A DNA stretch of 64,000 nt from Lycocorax pyrrhopterus obiensis (GCA_014706295.1 JACSVZ010000003.1:1641047-1705046); one strand, 5' to 3'. Numbered from the stretch's first letter, positions 12,547-24,894 are shown. Made by a program: numbers and translations. Notes: generated from the sequence alone by a model not told the origin.

Positions 12547-14467
12547 GTGCTGGCACTGAGGCTCAATGCAGAAGGACACTGGGTCTCGCAGTGAAGCAGC
12601 TGGGATGTGCCAGGCCTGTCCCCAAGGTGTTGGCCAAGGTCACTTGGGCACCTGTAGGATTTGATCCAAGAGCTCCCTCAGTCCCAGTCATGGCCCAGTA
12701 AGTGGTTAACTCTTGAATTCTGTTTTAAATAAAGCTCTTGCCGTCTCCAGCAGCTGGAATGCCAGCTGCCAACATTTTTTATTTTATGGGTGGTGTTGTA
12801 AGGGATGGGAAAGGTCTTGCACTGTGCCACATTGCCCCTTGCACTCACTGCTGACACAATTTGCTGTGCTGCTTGCATTTCCCTCTGTTTCCTCAGTTCT
12901 TATGGAAAACCTGCTCTTCCCAGGATTGCTGACCTCCACACTCCTCAGGAGCGTGTCCTGCAAGGATCATCTGATCATTTCCTGGGTAGTGGAGGTCACA
13001 GAGGCACCCTGTATGCAGTAGTCAAGTTCATGCTCCCTCCTTCCGCTCTCCAGTAGCGATTTCCTGCCCACTGGAATCTGTTCTGGAAGCAGGCAGCTGC
13101 CTCCACTGACCACTGCCCCAGGGCTCGCTGCTCCCAGAAGCAGGATATGCTGATTGTAGAGCTGAGCATGGATTTGTCACGGAATAAAGCTCTGGGTGGT
13201 CACAGGAGGCTGCAGAAGTTGCTGCTGTTGGCTGGCATTTGGTGTTTGCCTTGAGCAGAGGCAGCTGCATGTCCTATTCAGGGAAAAGATGGAACTGGAG
13301 GAACCTCTCTCCACATCTGCACTGGACACACACCTGAAACCTGCCTCCACGCAAACCTGGAGGACAGTGGTTGTTGAACTGAGGATTTCACAGTCAAGGG
13401 CTGAGAAGCATCAGTTCAGCTTTTAAATATGAAGTTTTATCTTTCTTCTTGTGCCTTAAAATAGAGGAAAAAATATATTTATGCAACCATGTGGGCTTTG
13501 CATCCGGATATCTATCCTTACGGAATATTTTATCCGGAAAGAGTTTCTGCATCTAAATATCTATCTCTGAGAAATATCTCATCCACACAGAGATCCTGGG
13601 CTATAATTGAGCGTTGTTTGAAAGCTGGCAAGAAGTCAGGAGCGCGATGACTTTAGAGTGATGTTTGAGGTCACAGACTGTAATTCATGTGCTGCCTCTG
13701 AGGGAAATGAAAACATTAACATTGACAGTAACTTGCAGAAGAGAGAGATGCTTGCAGCATGGAAAAATTCTTGGAAGTGAGCTGTTCTACCCACCCGCAG
13801 TCTCAGAAAGATGGGATAAGTCTTGTGCTTGAAGCAAATACATCCCTAAAGTCTGTAGTCTGGAAAAACAGGATTTTTTAACCAGTCTGAATATTGTAAA
13901 TGAGATAGGAATTGATGGTTTAGGAATAAGAATTGGGTTTTAATGTTGACTGTGTGTGCCCTGTGTGCTATTATGTCCTTGGCTGTGGTGGTGAGAAAAG
14001 ATAAACATGAGTTGACTGTGGCTGATCTTTATGCTGATCATTTAACACACTTCCCAAGGGCTGAAGGACCAGTAAAAACTTGAAAGCAGAAGCTGTAATG
14101 AGAAAAATGACTGCTTGAGGCTCTCATCTGCTGCAGTGCATTTATTTCTTGTGCAGTAAACAGCATTTGTCAACTGAACCTTGTGTGTGGTCACGCCTTG
14201 TTCGTTCTTGCTTAAAAATGAGCCACTGGGCACGTGAGTTAGGCCTGGCCCAGGTCCTTGGTTATCCTGATGGCTATGGAGGTGATGGGGTCTGGACCAG
14301 ACCTTCCATGACAGATGTGATAAACTCAGCAGCAGCTGAAAGTCTTGGTGGGTTTTTGCCCCAAAGCCTTGGTGGGATTTTCCATCTCTGGATCTTTGGC
14401 ATTTTAGTTTGGAAAGTAAAGAAAACAACAAACTGGGATGACTGGGGGGCTTCCTCTGGCATTTTTG
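12547..14467. other. Unique AT-rich DNA with a 49-bp duplication
   Basis: Presumed intron. The part from 13430 to 14050 is AT-rich. At 13500-13597 two diverged 49-bp tandem copies are visible, sharing the GCATC...ATATCTATC...ATATTTTATCC pattern. No coding exon recognised. Confidence 0.45.
13500..13597. repeat. Diverged 49-bp tandem duplication
   Basis: GCATCCGGATATCTATCC at 13500 is echoed by GCATCTAAATATCTATCT at 13549. The match continues through ATATTTTATCC / ATATCTCATCC and AAGAG / CAGAG. Two copies only, with many substitutions, so an old local duplication. Confidence 0.5.
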
Positions 14468-16005
14468 GAAGCTCCATGTGCAGAGCCCGGCTCCCCACAG
14501 CCATTCCCAGCTCCATGCCCAGGATCCAGCTCTGCACAGCCATTCCCAGCTCCATGCCCAGGACCCAGCTCCCACAGCCATTCCCAGCTCCATGCCCAGG
14601 ACCCAGCTCCCACAGCCATTCCCAGCTCCATGCCCAGGGATCCAGCTCTGCACAGCCATTCCCAGCTCCCTGCCCAGGATCCAGCTCCCACAGCCATTCC
14701 CAGCTCCATGCCCAGGACCCAGATCCCACAGCCATTCCCAGCTCCATGCCCAGGACCCAGCTCCCACAGCCATTCCCAGCTCCATGCCCAGGACCCAGCT
14801 CCCCACAGCCATTCCCAGCTCCATGCCCAGGATCCAGCTCCCACAGCCATTCCCAGCTCCATGCCCAGGATCCAGCTCCCCACAGCCATTCCCAGCTCCA
14901 TGCCCAGGATCCAGCTCCCACAGCCATTCCCAGCTCCATGGCCAGGACCCAGCTCCCCACAGCCATTCCCAGCTCCATGCCCAGGATCCAGCTCCCCACA
15001 GCCATTCCCAGCTCCATGCCCAGGACCCAGCTCCCCACAGCCATTCCCAGCTCCATGCCCAGGACCCAGCTTTGCACAGCCATTCCCAGCTCCATGCCCA
15101 GGATCCAGCTCTGCACAGCCATTCCCAGCTCCATGCCCAGGGATCCAGCTCTGCACAGCCATTCCCAGCTCCATGCCCAGGACCCAGCTCCCACAGCCAT
15201 TCCCAGCTCCCTGCCCAGGACCCAGCTCCCACAGCCATTCCCAGCTCCATGCCCAGGATCCAGCTCCCACAGCCATTCCCAGCTCCATGCCCAGGATCCA
15301 GCTCTGCACAGCCATTCCCAGCTCCATGCCCAGGACCCAGCTCCCACAGCCATTCCCAGCTCCATGCCCAGGATCCAGCTCCCACAGCCATTCCCAGCTC
15401 CCTGCCCAGGACCCAGCTCCCCACAGCCATTCCCAGCTCCATGCCCAGGATCCAGCTCCCCACAGCCATTCCCAGCTCCATGCCCAGGACCCAGCTCCCA
15501 CAGCCATTCCCAGCTCCATGCCCAGGATCCAGCTCCCACAGCCATTCCCAGCTCCATGCCCAGGACCCAGCTCCCACAGCCATTCCCAGCTCCCTGCCCA
15601 GGACCCAGCTCTGCACAGCCATTCCCAGCTCCCTGCCCAGGACCCAGCTCCCACAGCCATTCCCAGCTCCATGCCCAGGATCCAGCTCCCACAGCCATTC
15701 CCAGCTCCCTGCCCAGGACCCAGCTCCCCACAGCCATTCCCAGCTCCATGCCCAGGATCCAGCTCCCCACAGCCATTCCCAGCTCCATGCCCAGGACCCA
15801 GCTCCCACAGCCATTCCCAGCTCCATGCCCAGGATCCAGCTCCCACAGCCATTCCCAGCTCCATGCCCAGGACCCAGCTCCCACAGCCATTCCCAGCTCC
15901 CTGCCCAGGACCCAGCTCTGCACAGCCATTCCCAGCTCCATGCCCAGGATCCAGCTCCCACAGCCATTCCCAGCTCCATGCCCAGGACCCAGCTCCCACA
16001 GCCCT
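14468..16005. repeat. Large GC-rich minisatellite, 38-40 bp unit, about 39 copies
   Basis: The unit reads CACAGCCATTCCCAGCTCCA then TGCCCAGGAYCCAGCTCC. Length is 38, 39 or 40 bases depending on CTCCC, CTCCCC, CTCTG or GGGATCC variants. A degenerate half-unit (GCTCCATGTGCAGAGCCCGG) opens the array at 14468. Units vary at four sites: CCATG/CCCTG, GGATCC/GGACCC, the CTC ending, and rare singletons such as AGATCCC near 14720 and CATGGCC near 14940. Seven consecutive units starting near 15361 recur in the same order from 15668, a 307-bp higher-order period of eight units. No unit contains a stop codon in any of the six frames, which explains the very long ORFs here; I do not regard them as genes. 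Confidence 0.97.
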
Positions 16006-17593
16006 GCTCAGCAGTGGCTCTGCTGAAGCTGCTGAGCTGGTGGTTTGGTTTCTGGGCTGTGAGGGACTCCAGTGTCCCTGTGCTGGGTCAGCTGCCACCA
16101 AGGACACGCTCTTAGAGTGTTTCCTTCTGGTCATGTACTGGGGTAATTTCCCCACACCGAGTTCTTTTAATTCTGCTCTTGCAGGAAGGGGAGGAGTGAA
16201 AGCTGTTTTTGGGGAGCTGCAGCAGCTCTGGGTGGGAGCGAGGCTGGGGTTGTTCCGTGTCACACCAGCTCAGGGAGCTGCCTGTGCCCTGCAGAGCTGG
16301 GGGATGGTGGAGCAGGTGAAGCCCCAAAGCGGTGCCTCCAGGAGCTTTTTGGATGCCCATGTTTGCAGGGCCGATATCCTTATCAGCCAGGGCCACCCCG
16401 GCCTCTGCAGAGGAGATAGCACGACATGGTGGGAGGAGTGAGAGTGCTTGCCGGTAATTTTTTTAACATTAGTTTTATCTTTTTTTTTCTTTTCATAAAA
16501 ACCCCAACACAAAGTCTCTTTGCCAGCCATATCTGCTGATATCTGCACTATGGCTTAGTTTATCTCTTGGCCACTGCTGAGGTTTCCTGGCAGAAAACCT
16601 GCACCATGCACACGAGAGAGGCAGAAATGTGGTATAAAAGCCAATCCTGGAGGTGTGCAGCGGGATGGGCTGATTTCAGGGTATCCTTGTGTTTGGGGTG
16701 GGAGTCTTGTCAGTGGGAGCACTGCAGAAACAACACTGAGGAACGAGGGGAAGGGAACTGTGCCTTTTGCTGTGATTCTGATTTTGGCAGGGAAAGCATT
16801 TTGAGGTCTGTGTGCATTTGTGCAGGTTTTACACAGGTTTTTTAGGGAATGAGCCCCTGTACTTGGCACCCAGCTCTGATATGTTGTAATTGGGAGGAGC
16901 TTGCTCTGCTCCTGAGCCACCCAGCAGCTCTACCTCGATTTTATTTAGGAAAAGAGGTGAGGGGTAGCCTGGGTGTTGTTTTTAGAGCCCCTTCAGCTTG
17001 GCAGTGTTGGTTTTCCTGCCCTGAGCACGTCTTACACCCGTGCACTTTGCCAGCAGGGAGTGTTCTGGTGGAACTCTCTCCCATCGGAGATGTTTCCAAC
17101 CAGGAAGTGCTGGCATTGGCAAAACGTGCTCCTGGAGTGTTGTGTGGAACCTTCCTGGCAGGCAGTGCCAGGCCTTACACTGTGGCTCTGAGGGAATTTG
17201 TCTGACAAATTTGCTGCCCTGAGCTCCTCTGGAGGCTTTTTCCCTCTCTGAAGCACAGAGAGACAAGGGCTGTTTGTAAATGATCTGGAGCAGAAGGCAT
17301 CTCCCAGGTTTTTCCTTGTCCCTTCACTGGGGTGGGTATTGCAGGCAAATTAGAGTGGAAAAGCACTGGAGAAAGGAGTGGGAATTCCAGATTGCTGTGC
17401 TTAGTGCTTGCTTACAGAAGAGCTGTATGGCCAAATCTTCCTTAAATCCATGCTTGGGTGGTGGTGCTGAGGCTCTGTGGTGTTGGGTCGTAGCGTGGGC
17501 AGGGGTTTGTCCCATAAACCGGCTTGGGAAGCTGCTGGATAGGTGGTGGGGGAATATTCCCGTGATCTGTGGAGGTGGTGAGTACCCGAGCTG
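16006..17593. other. Unique DNA between two minisatellites
   Basis: About 1.6 kb of presumed intron. It includes a T-rich stretch near 16457-16495. No exon or mobile element recognised. Confidence 0.45.
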
Positions 17594-17830
17594 CAGACAT
17601 CCCTCAGGCGGGTGAGGATTGCAGCCAGGATTGCATCCCTCTGGCTGCCAAGGATTGCAGCCTGGATTGCATCCCTCTGGCTGCCAGGGATTGCAGCCAG
17701 GATTGCATCCCTCAGGCTAGTGAGGATTGCAGCCTGGAATGCATCCCTCAGGCTGGTGAGGATTGCAGCCTGGAATGCATCCCTCAGGCTGGTGAGGATT
17801 GCAGCCTGGATTGCAGCCTGGATTGCAGGC
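17594..17830. repeat. Minisatellite with exact 36-bp period, about six units
   Basis: Unit GAGGATTGCAGCCTGGAATG followed by CATCCCTCAGGCTGGT. Equivalent bases recur at 17616, 17652, 17688, 17724, 17760 and 17796 with no indels. The array ends in a half-length repeat of GGATTGCAGCCT. Because 36 is divisible by three, both strands read as 12-residue peptide repeats (for example EDCSLECIPQAG). No sign of a surrounding gene. Confidence 0.95.
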
Positions 17831-19109
17831 TTTCCCTTAACCCTGATCATTCCCAATCCGTGCCCATCCTGACTGCAGCCAGTTGCAGATTAGTTGGCCT
17901 TTAAATAGAACTAAATCGTGTGTTTTTACAGCAATCTCAGCCCAACACTTGCCATGTGCTTGTTTGGGGTTGGTTTGTGCTTCCTTGGGTTTTGGGGAAG
18001 GCAAAAAGAGGAAGGAAAGGGAATATCTGAGCTGTTTGTCACGTGGAGTTTGTGGTTTGTGAGAGCTCTGCTGAACCAGCTGTGATGTGCTGAACTCACT
18101 GGGAAAACACCTCTGGAGCCACGTGCCTGCTTCCCCTTGGATATTTGAGTTCTGGGATTGAGTTGTCATAAACCCGCTTTTTCCTTGAACTCGGGGAGAG
18201 TAATAACCCCAAGAGGATTGGTTTCAATGTTCTGTGCCCTGACTCCAGGCATGTGAGCTCAAATTCAAGTGCTTTTTGGGATTTCTCACGCCTTAAAGGG
18301 AAGCAGAGATTTCACTGGCTTTAAACCCCCAATAACTGAACAAAGGGCATGGGAAATCTCAGTTTATTGGGAAATGTGCCTTGGAGCACTTGTGCAGGTG
18401 GGCTCGTTGTATCTAATATTTCAAGGATTGAGTGTGGGGTGGGGGTGACAGGCAATTCAAGCACCAGATGTGGGCATGGATGCTCTGGAAGCAGGAGCTG
18501 AGCCGTGAGGGAGCTGTTGTGCGGCGCGGGTGACGCCGGGAGGGGGTGGTGGCACAACAGCCTTTTGTTGTCAGTGAGCAATGGGGGATGAAAATCCTAT
18601 CCCTGAGGCCTGTGGGAATGCTGTGAAGGATGGGAGAGCTCAACCCAACCCAGATAGCCTTGGTAGACTCTGGATTCTGCGTGGAAATCCTTGTGCCTTG
18701 TCCTGCATCCTGTGGGAAGAGCGAGCTGTGCTGCTCAGGCACAGCAGGGACTCGGGGCTGTGGCGTCTCTTGTGTACTGCCTCCCACTCTCAGGAAGGAA
18801 ATAGAATACTGTCCCCAGCTACTGAATTGTCCAATTCTGCCTGGTTTGTTCCCTGTCCTTGATTTCTCTCCTTCCCTCTGCCTGCAGCAGTCCTTCCACC
18901 TGGCTCCAAAGGTCATTTCCCAGTTAGGCCATGGGTATAAATATTCCTCTATGGCTGCAGAGCCCTTAATGTTACAATATTTTCCAGTATGATGAAGAAA
19001 TGAAATTTATAAACTGGTTTCTACTTAATCCGTAAAAGAAACAGTAGAAGAAATAGGTCTTAATCTCTGAGTCTGGAGAGGTCAGTGGTGTAAGAAGCAG
19101 CGAGGGTGT
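17831..19109. other. Unique DNA, no gene seen
   Basis: About 1.3 kb of presumed intron without recognised exons, repeats or RNA genes. Confidence 0.45.
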
Positions 19110-19402
19110 CACAGAATCATGGAATAGTTTGGGTTGGAAGGGACCTTAAGCTCCTCCAGTGCCACCCCTGCCATGGGCAGGGACACCTTCCACTGTCCCA
19201 GGCTGCTCCAAGCCCCGTCCAGCCTGGCCTTGGACACTGCCAGGGATCCAGGGGCAGCCACAGCTGCTCTGGGCACCCTGTGCCAGGGCCTGCCCACCTC
19301 ACAAGAGAGGATTTCTTTCCAATATCCTGTCTAATTCTGCCCCTCTCCATGGGAAGTCATTCCCCCTTGTCACTCCGGACCCTTGTCCAAAGCCCCTCTC
19401 TG
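19110..19402 (-). mobile_element. CR1 LINE fragment
   Basis: Begins CACAGAATCATGGAATAGTT, with the reverse-complement body through GCCACAGCTGCTCTGGGCAC. The final part toward TCCAAAGCCCCTCTC is diverged. Confidence 0.9.
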
Positions 19403-20571
19403 TGTGTTTTATGAAGCTGTTTGGTTTGTGCCGTGGGGGAGTGTGGTGGCTCCTGGCTGTGTTGGATTGGGTTTTGGGTGTGATCTGCAGCAGAGCAGGA
19501 GCCTGGATTTGTAATTCTGTTGAGATCTGACAGCCAAAAAGTGTTTCTGAGCTCCAAATACAGCGTGGTGGAGGAGCTCACTGGGGAAGTCCCTCCATGT
19601 GTCCGTTTGCCAGCTCCAGGGATGAACCTGGGATTGGTGTCCAGCTTCATCCCACATGTGTAGTGACAGTGCTGCTGTGAGGTCTCTGTACCTCACAATC
19701 AGAGACTCAAAGCCCACCCCAAACCACAAACAATTTCACTCTCTTCCCTGACAGTTTGTGACTTCCCCTTCTCAGACTCTTCAGATGTTTCTTATTTTCT
19801 CCTTCAATCCTTCCTGAGGGAGGAGGAGCTGGGAGCATCCCTGTTGGCTCTGCCCCTGTGCTGTGTTGACCATCCAGCTGAAGTGTGGGACTCACAGGAT
19901 CCTGTCTGATTGTGCAGGGGAGGCTGTTGCTGGATCTACACTCAACCCTCAAACTTGGACTTCAAAACTTCCTTGGAAAACAAATAATTATGTAAAGGAA
20001 GGAAAACCCCCAAGATTGTTCAGCAACAGCAGGAGATTTTTCTGTAAATGCTGTTTAAATTAGGAAATATTTGCTGGGTAAACAGTGCCCAGGGAGCTGA
20101 GTGGTGCCCTGCAAATGGTCTGGTGTGGCTGCTGGTGCCTCCTGCCTGTTCCAGAGCTCCCAGCAGGTCCCTGTTGGAGCACTTGGTGCTGCTTTCCCAA
20201 GGGAAGGCTGAGTCAGAGGCTGCTCATGAGCCGTTCTGGATCCTTCTGAGCTGTGCTGGCTCCTGGATAACACTGGGGTGAAGTCCCTGAGCGTGTGGTT
20301 GGACACTGGGGGGTTCAGATGCAGCCTCTGAACCCCCTCAGTGCCCAGATTTCACTGGTTGTAATGTAACTGCAGAGAGTGAAAGCCCAGGGTGAAGGAG
20401 ACACTGGCATAAGGAAGACAAAACTTCCTGAGTCTTTCGGAGTCTCTCCTGCTCACCTTGTGCTTCTCTGAGCCTGTCCTGGGGAGCTGAGTGAGTGTGA
20501 GCTCTGCAGTGACCTACATTTACACCAGGAACCAGTGACAAAATGGGAATTCAGCATTTGAGATCCTATGG
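19403..20571. other. Unique DNA, no gene seen
   Basis: About 1.2 kb of presumed intron between a minus and a plus CR1 copy. No recognised exon or repeat. Confidence 0.45.
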
Positions 20572-20960
20572 GCAGGCTGGGAGAGCTGGAGGTGTTCAGC
20601 CTGGAGAAGAGAAGGCTCCAGGGAGACCTCAGAGCCCTTCCAGAGCCTGAAGGGGCTCCAGGAGAGCTGGAGAGGGACTGGGGACAAGGGATGGAGGGAC
20701 AGGACACAGGGAATGGCTTCCCACTGCCAGAGGGCAGGGATAGATGGGATATTGGGAAGATACTGTGAGAGTGGTGAGGCCCTGGCACAGGGTGCCCAGA
20801 GAAGCTGTGGCTGCCCCTGGATCCCTGGCAGTGTCCAAGGCCAGGCTGGACGGGGCTTGGAGCAACCTGGGATAGTGGAAGGTGTCCCTGCCCATGGCAG
20901 GGGTGGCACTGGATGGTCTTTGAGGTTCCTTCCAACCCAACCCATTCCATAAGTCTATGA
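20572..20960 (+). mobile_element. CR1 LINE fragment
   Basis: Runs from GGCAGGCTGGGAGAGCTGGA through AGAAGAGAAGGCTCCAGGGA to CCCATTCCATAAGTCTATGA. About 389 bases, one of the longer plus-strand copies of this type. It lies upstream of the OSBP2 exon in sense orientation. Confidence 0.92.
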
Positions 20961-23921
20961 TGTAGAATCAGGTGTGCTGGTTTCTGAGGCTGATAGCAAA
21001 GCAATGGTTTTGAGATGATCAGGGAAATCTGTAGGACGAGAGCGTGAGCGTATTTCGGGATATAACTCAAACTGTATTTGGATTTCCCTGTGGAGGTGCC
21101 TTAGAACAGGGGTCATAGTGGAAATCGGCCTTGCCAGCTTCAAAGGGGAGCCTCAGCTCAGTGTTTGTGTAGTTCCCTGCTGGGCTTTAGGTGGATAATC
21201 CAGTTTGGAGCCCTGTCCCTCGCCACCCCGAGTGTTGCTGGCACCCTCGGGAAGCCGGGACAGAACGCCACAAGGTCCCTCCAGGTGTCACACCCACCCT
21301 GCTGAACTGGGGCAGCTGTTGAGCTGCCAGGATCGCAGGAATGCTCTGGTCCCAGGGCTGCTGGGAGCTCCCTGACCTCCTGTGACTGCTGAGGCTGGAA
21401 TTCTGCTGTGTCTGGGACACAGGGACAGCCTCGGTTCCCTGCTGGGTTCCTCTGCCTGATCCTGTCAGAGCTGTCAGACAAGAAGTCGGGTTTTAGGAGG
21501 GACAAGGCTACCCAGAATGGTGTGGAGCCTTGCTGATGGAAAGAAAACTTTAAGAGTTTGTTAAGTGTTGGGAGCAGAGTGTGAGCTGGGGTTGTTCATT
21601 CCTTGTTGTGTCCTGTATTAACTTCCAGCAGAGCCACACGGTTATAATTACAAATTCTGTGTAAGCAGCGTCTTCCCAGCATCCAGAGCTTGATCTCTGG
21701 CTGGTGGGATATCACCAAAACCACAGCTGTGGAGCTGGCAGACAAAAACCATTTTATTATCTCCTTTTTCACCTTCTTCTCTTTGCTCTGTAGATAAACC
21801 TGTCCTGTGCGCCCTTACAGGGAGATTTGTTGTTTATATCCAGGGGGATTTGGTACAGTTGTTAAAAATCGGGAGCATCTTTCTCCTGCACAGCACTGGC
21901 ATACTGAGCAGCCTCCTGGAGCTCAAGTGTCCCTTCAGAACTGGGAAGCAGGTCTTTAAATTATAATTTGCTGCTCTTTTATGGCACTGCAGCGTGTAGC
22001 TGCTCTGTCAGGCCGCAGAATCCAAGTCACTGAAATTCAGACTCCAGGAGTTTTAGACTGAAGCCCTTTTAAGGAACTGATGCTGGAAATTGTCTTGTCA
22101 AGCTCTCTGTGTTTAGATTTGTGGTGTTAAGGAGCTGAAGCAGCTTTTTCAGTTAAAAAAAAGGGAGAAATGCTATAAATAATATTTTAAAAAGAAAATC
22201 TTTGAAGGTTTTTGCAAAATCTGTCGTTGTGAGTGGCTGGGATACAAGAGCTGTGCTGGGCTGGTGGGTAGGGTGGGTGATGGTGATGCCAGAATTTTCA
22301 CCAGTCTGAAATTTCTATGATTGTGTTGAAATAAAAAAGGAAAATATATATTCAGAGCAGCAACACCTGCTGGCTTGGACAACATCCATGTGGGAATTGG
22401 GACCTGTGCATCCAGAAGAGGTTCGACAGCTGAAATAGGGTCTTGCTGGCATCGTGGTAAAGGATATCCATGGTTTTAGAGTAAGGAATCTCCTCTCTGA
22501 TGATCTTAGCACATCCATAACAGCACTGGTCTTGCCACAAGCCTGATTTTGGGGATAAGCCATGACATCTGTCCATGATTCCTGGCCTGCTCTGTCTGGA
22601 GCCAGGTGCCTGGGCTGGGCAGTGTTGCCTTGGGCTGATCACTCAAGGCTTCCATGGAGCGTATCCTGGTGCTTTGGGGATCTTGCTGCTGGGAAAAGGG
22701 ATATATTGATGTTGATATGATGATGTTCACTGTCCCCTGGCTTGGTGGGTGGGTGTTTTAGTCCTCCCTGTGGTATTTTGGGATATTTTTTCTCTCTGGT
22801 GTGTCCTGGCCAGGACTCTCTCCAAGGCTGTCATTCCCCCAGCCTCCCATGCACCGCTCTAATTCTGGCTCTCCGAGGGCGAATCCCGGCGGTTTCGGCT
22901 CCCTCGCAGAGCTAAAAAATCCCAGAGGCTCAGCTGTCTCCACCTCTGTGTGCTCCATGTCCACGTTTAACCTCCCTCAGCCAGGTGCTCTCCATACACA
23001 GCGCTCTGATTACTGCGGGAAGGGGAGAACCGGGAAATCTGCTGGGATCACGTTATGCAAGAGCCAAGTGCGAGCAGTGAATAAGCAGATGCAGCTGACC
23101 ACGAGGGCTCTGAAGGGCACCTCTGCTTCTTCCCCTGTGTGTGGACATGGGAGATTGCTGTTGGCTCCAGGCTGGGTCAGGTGCCTGCCTCGTGTGTGGG
23201 TGCTGATTGATAGGAATTGATTTCCCATGCAGATTGGCATGGGAAAGGAGCTCGGAGAGCAGCATCCCAGTTTCCTTGGGTGGGAGAGCGAGGCTGTTTG
23301 AACGTCTGTGGTTGATTTAGTGCAGTCACCTTGGAGACCTTTGCTGTGTGGAGAAGAGAAAATTATTTTAGCAACTCTCTCAAGGTGGGAAGGGATCCCT
23401 CCTGGGAACACAGTATGTGCTGCAGCATGAAGGGATGACTTGGGAATGAAAATTGGGGCTTGATTCCTTTGAGGCCAACTCACCCCCCCACAAAAAATGT
23501 AACCACACTGTGCACTGGGTCTGAACTTACCCTGTGGTGCTGAGAGACAGGAACTGTAAGTCTTTAGGAGGCACCAGGAGGATTTCATGTCCGCAAGTCA
23601 AGCTTGGATGTTGCTCTGGGATAAATCTGTCCCACGAAGCAGTGTCAGGGTTGAGCAGGTGAGAGATGTCCTTGAGATGTTTGGGGGATTTGGGGATTTG
23701 AGTTCATGGTCAGGCAGAGTGGCTTCCTTCTGTGTAACAGGCAACCTCAGGAGTCAGGTTGGCAGTGGGTATCCCTGGAGTGCTGCCCATTCTTGCCTGG
23801 GAGGGACCATATCTCCATCCCATAATGAACATGGTCACCAACACTTTCTAAGAGCAGCTCTAGGCTGTGCCTGTAAAACCTCTCTCAACACACCAACAGA
23901 CTCCTGTGCTGTGATGTTCTT
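20961..23921. other. Unique DNA, no gene recognised
   Basis: About 3 kb. The stretch 21600-22200 is AT-rich. A minus-strand open segment around 22170-22640 has overlapping reading frames of 70-96 residues that I do not recognise; they lack splice context and are probably chance. No RNA gene seen. Confidence 0.4.
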
Positions 23922-24502
23922 ATGGAATTTCAGAGTCATCGAGGTTGGAAAAGCCCTGTGAGATCATCGAGGTCAACCATTAACCCGGCCCTGCCGAGGC
24001 CACCACTGACCCCTGTCCCCAAGTGCCACATCAACACATTTCTTTGAACACTTCTGGGATGGGAACTCCAGCACTGCCCTCGGCAGTCTGTTCCAATGCT
24101 TGACCACCCTTTCCATGAAGAAATGTTCCCAATATCCAACCTGCCCCTCCCCTGGCCCAGCCTGAGGCCGTTCCCTCTCCTCCTGTCCCTGTTCCCTGGG
24201 AGCAGAGCCCGACCCCCCCCCCGGCTGCCCCCTCCTGTCAGGGAGTTATGCAGAGCCACAAGGTCCCCCCTGAGCCTCCTTTTCTCCAGGCTGAGCCCCT
24301 TTCCCAGCTCCCTCAGCCTCTCCTGGGGCTCCAGCCCCTTCCCAGCTCCGTTCCCTTCCCTGGACACGCTCCAGCCCCTCCAGGTCTGTCTTGTCAGGAG
24401 GGTCCCAGAGCTGCCCCAGCACTGGAGGTGCCCCAGCAGTGCCAGCACGGGGGACGGGCCCTGCCCTGCTCCTGCTGCCACCCCAGGGCTGGCACATGTG
24501 AG
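23922..24502 (-). mobile_element. CR1 LINE fragment, 'AGTCCAACCATT' type
   Basis: The tail has the form GAGTCATCGAGGTTGGAAAAGC. It is followed by the CCACTGACCCCTGTCCCCAA, CCCTTTCCATGAAGAAATGT and CCTGTCAGGGAGTTATGCAG blocks. At about 580 bases it reaches past the GGACACGCTCCAGCCCCTCC position. It ends about 430 bases before the OSBP2 exon. Confidence 0.93.
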
Positions 24503-24894
24503 GTCTAAGCACACTTAGACAAAAAACAGTGATGGAAGGGAGAGCGTATAAAGAGCCACAAAATGCTGGATTCTGGAGGTGGGACACCTGGGAGAAGGGA
24601 GAAAAGCAGCATTGGAAATGAGATGAGAGAGCCAGTGGTGTGTAGTTGGTAACTTTGCTTTTAGAGCAGCCAGAAGCAGTGGACACAGTGGGATGTGAAT
24701 GTGAAAGGAATGATGGGGTGTTGCTCCTCCAAGGGAACAAGCTCCATCTAAACACCTCAGCCTGGCCTTGTTTCTCCATTTGAGGACCTTGTCCAGCTTT
24801 AGTGGCTTGGGCGTGAGTGCTGCCAGCTCAGGATGTCTCCACAGGTCTGTGCTGTGCAGGAGGGTGCCTGGGAGGTGTTTTGGGGTCAGGTACA
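24503..24894. other. Intron immediately upstream of the OSBP2 exon
   Basis: Unique sequence with no recognised repeat. It leads into the acceptor of the exon at 24934. Confidence 0.5.

Noticed and set aside
14468..16005. Possible CRISPR array
   Set aside because: There are no unique spacers: the whole 38-40 bp unit repeats. The surrounding DNA is avian with CR1 elements and no cas-like genes.
14042..16441. Six ORFs of 545-667 codons on both strands
   Set aside because: They are produced by a tandem repeat with no stop codons in any frame. Their flanks have no shared protein family and the six frames overlap fully.
22410..22430. Possible tRNA B-box (GGTTCGACAGC)
   Set aside because: The match is partial, with no A-box or cloverleaf around it.
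22173..22642. Cluster of minus-strand ORFs of 70-96 codons
   Set aside because: Three overlapping frames, none recognised, with no splice signals that would give one a gene structure.
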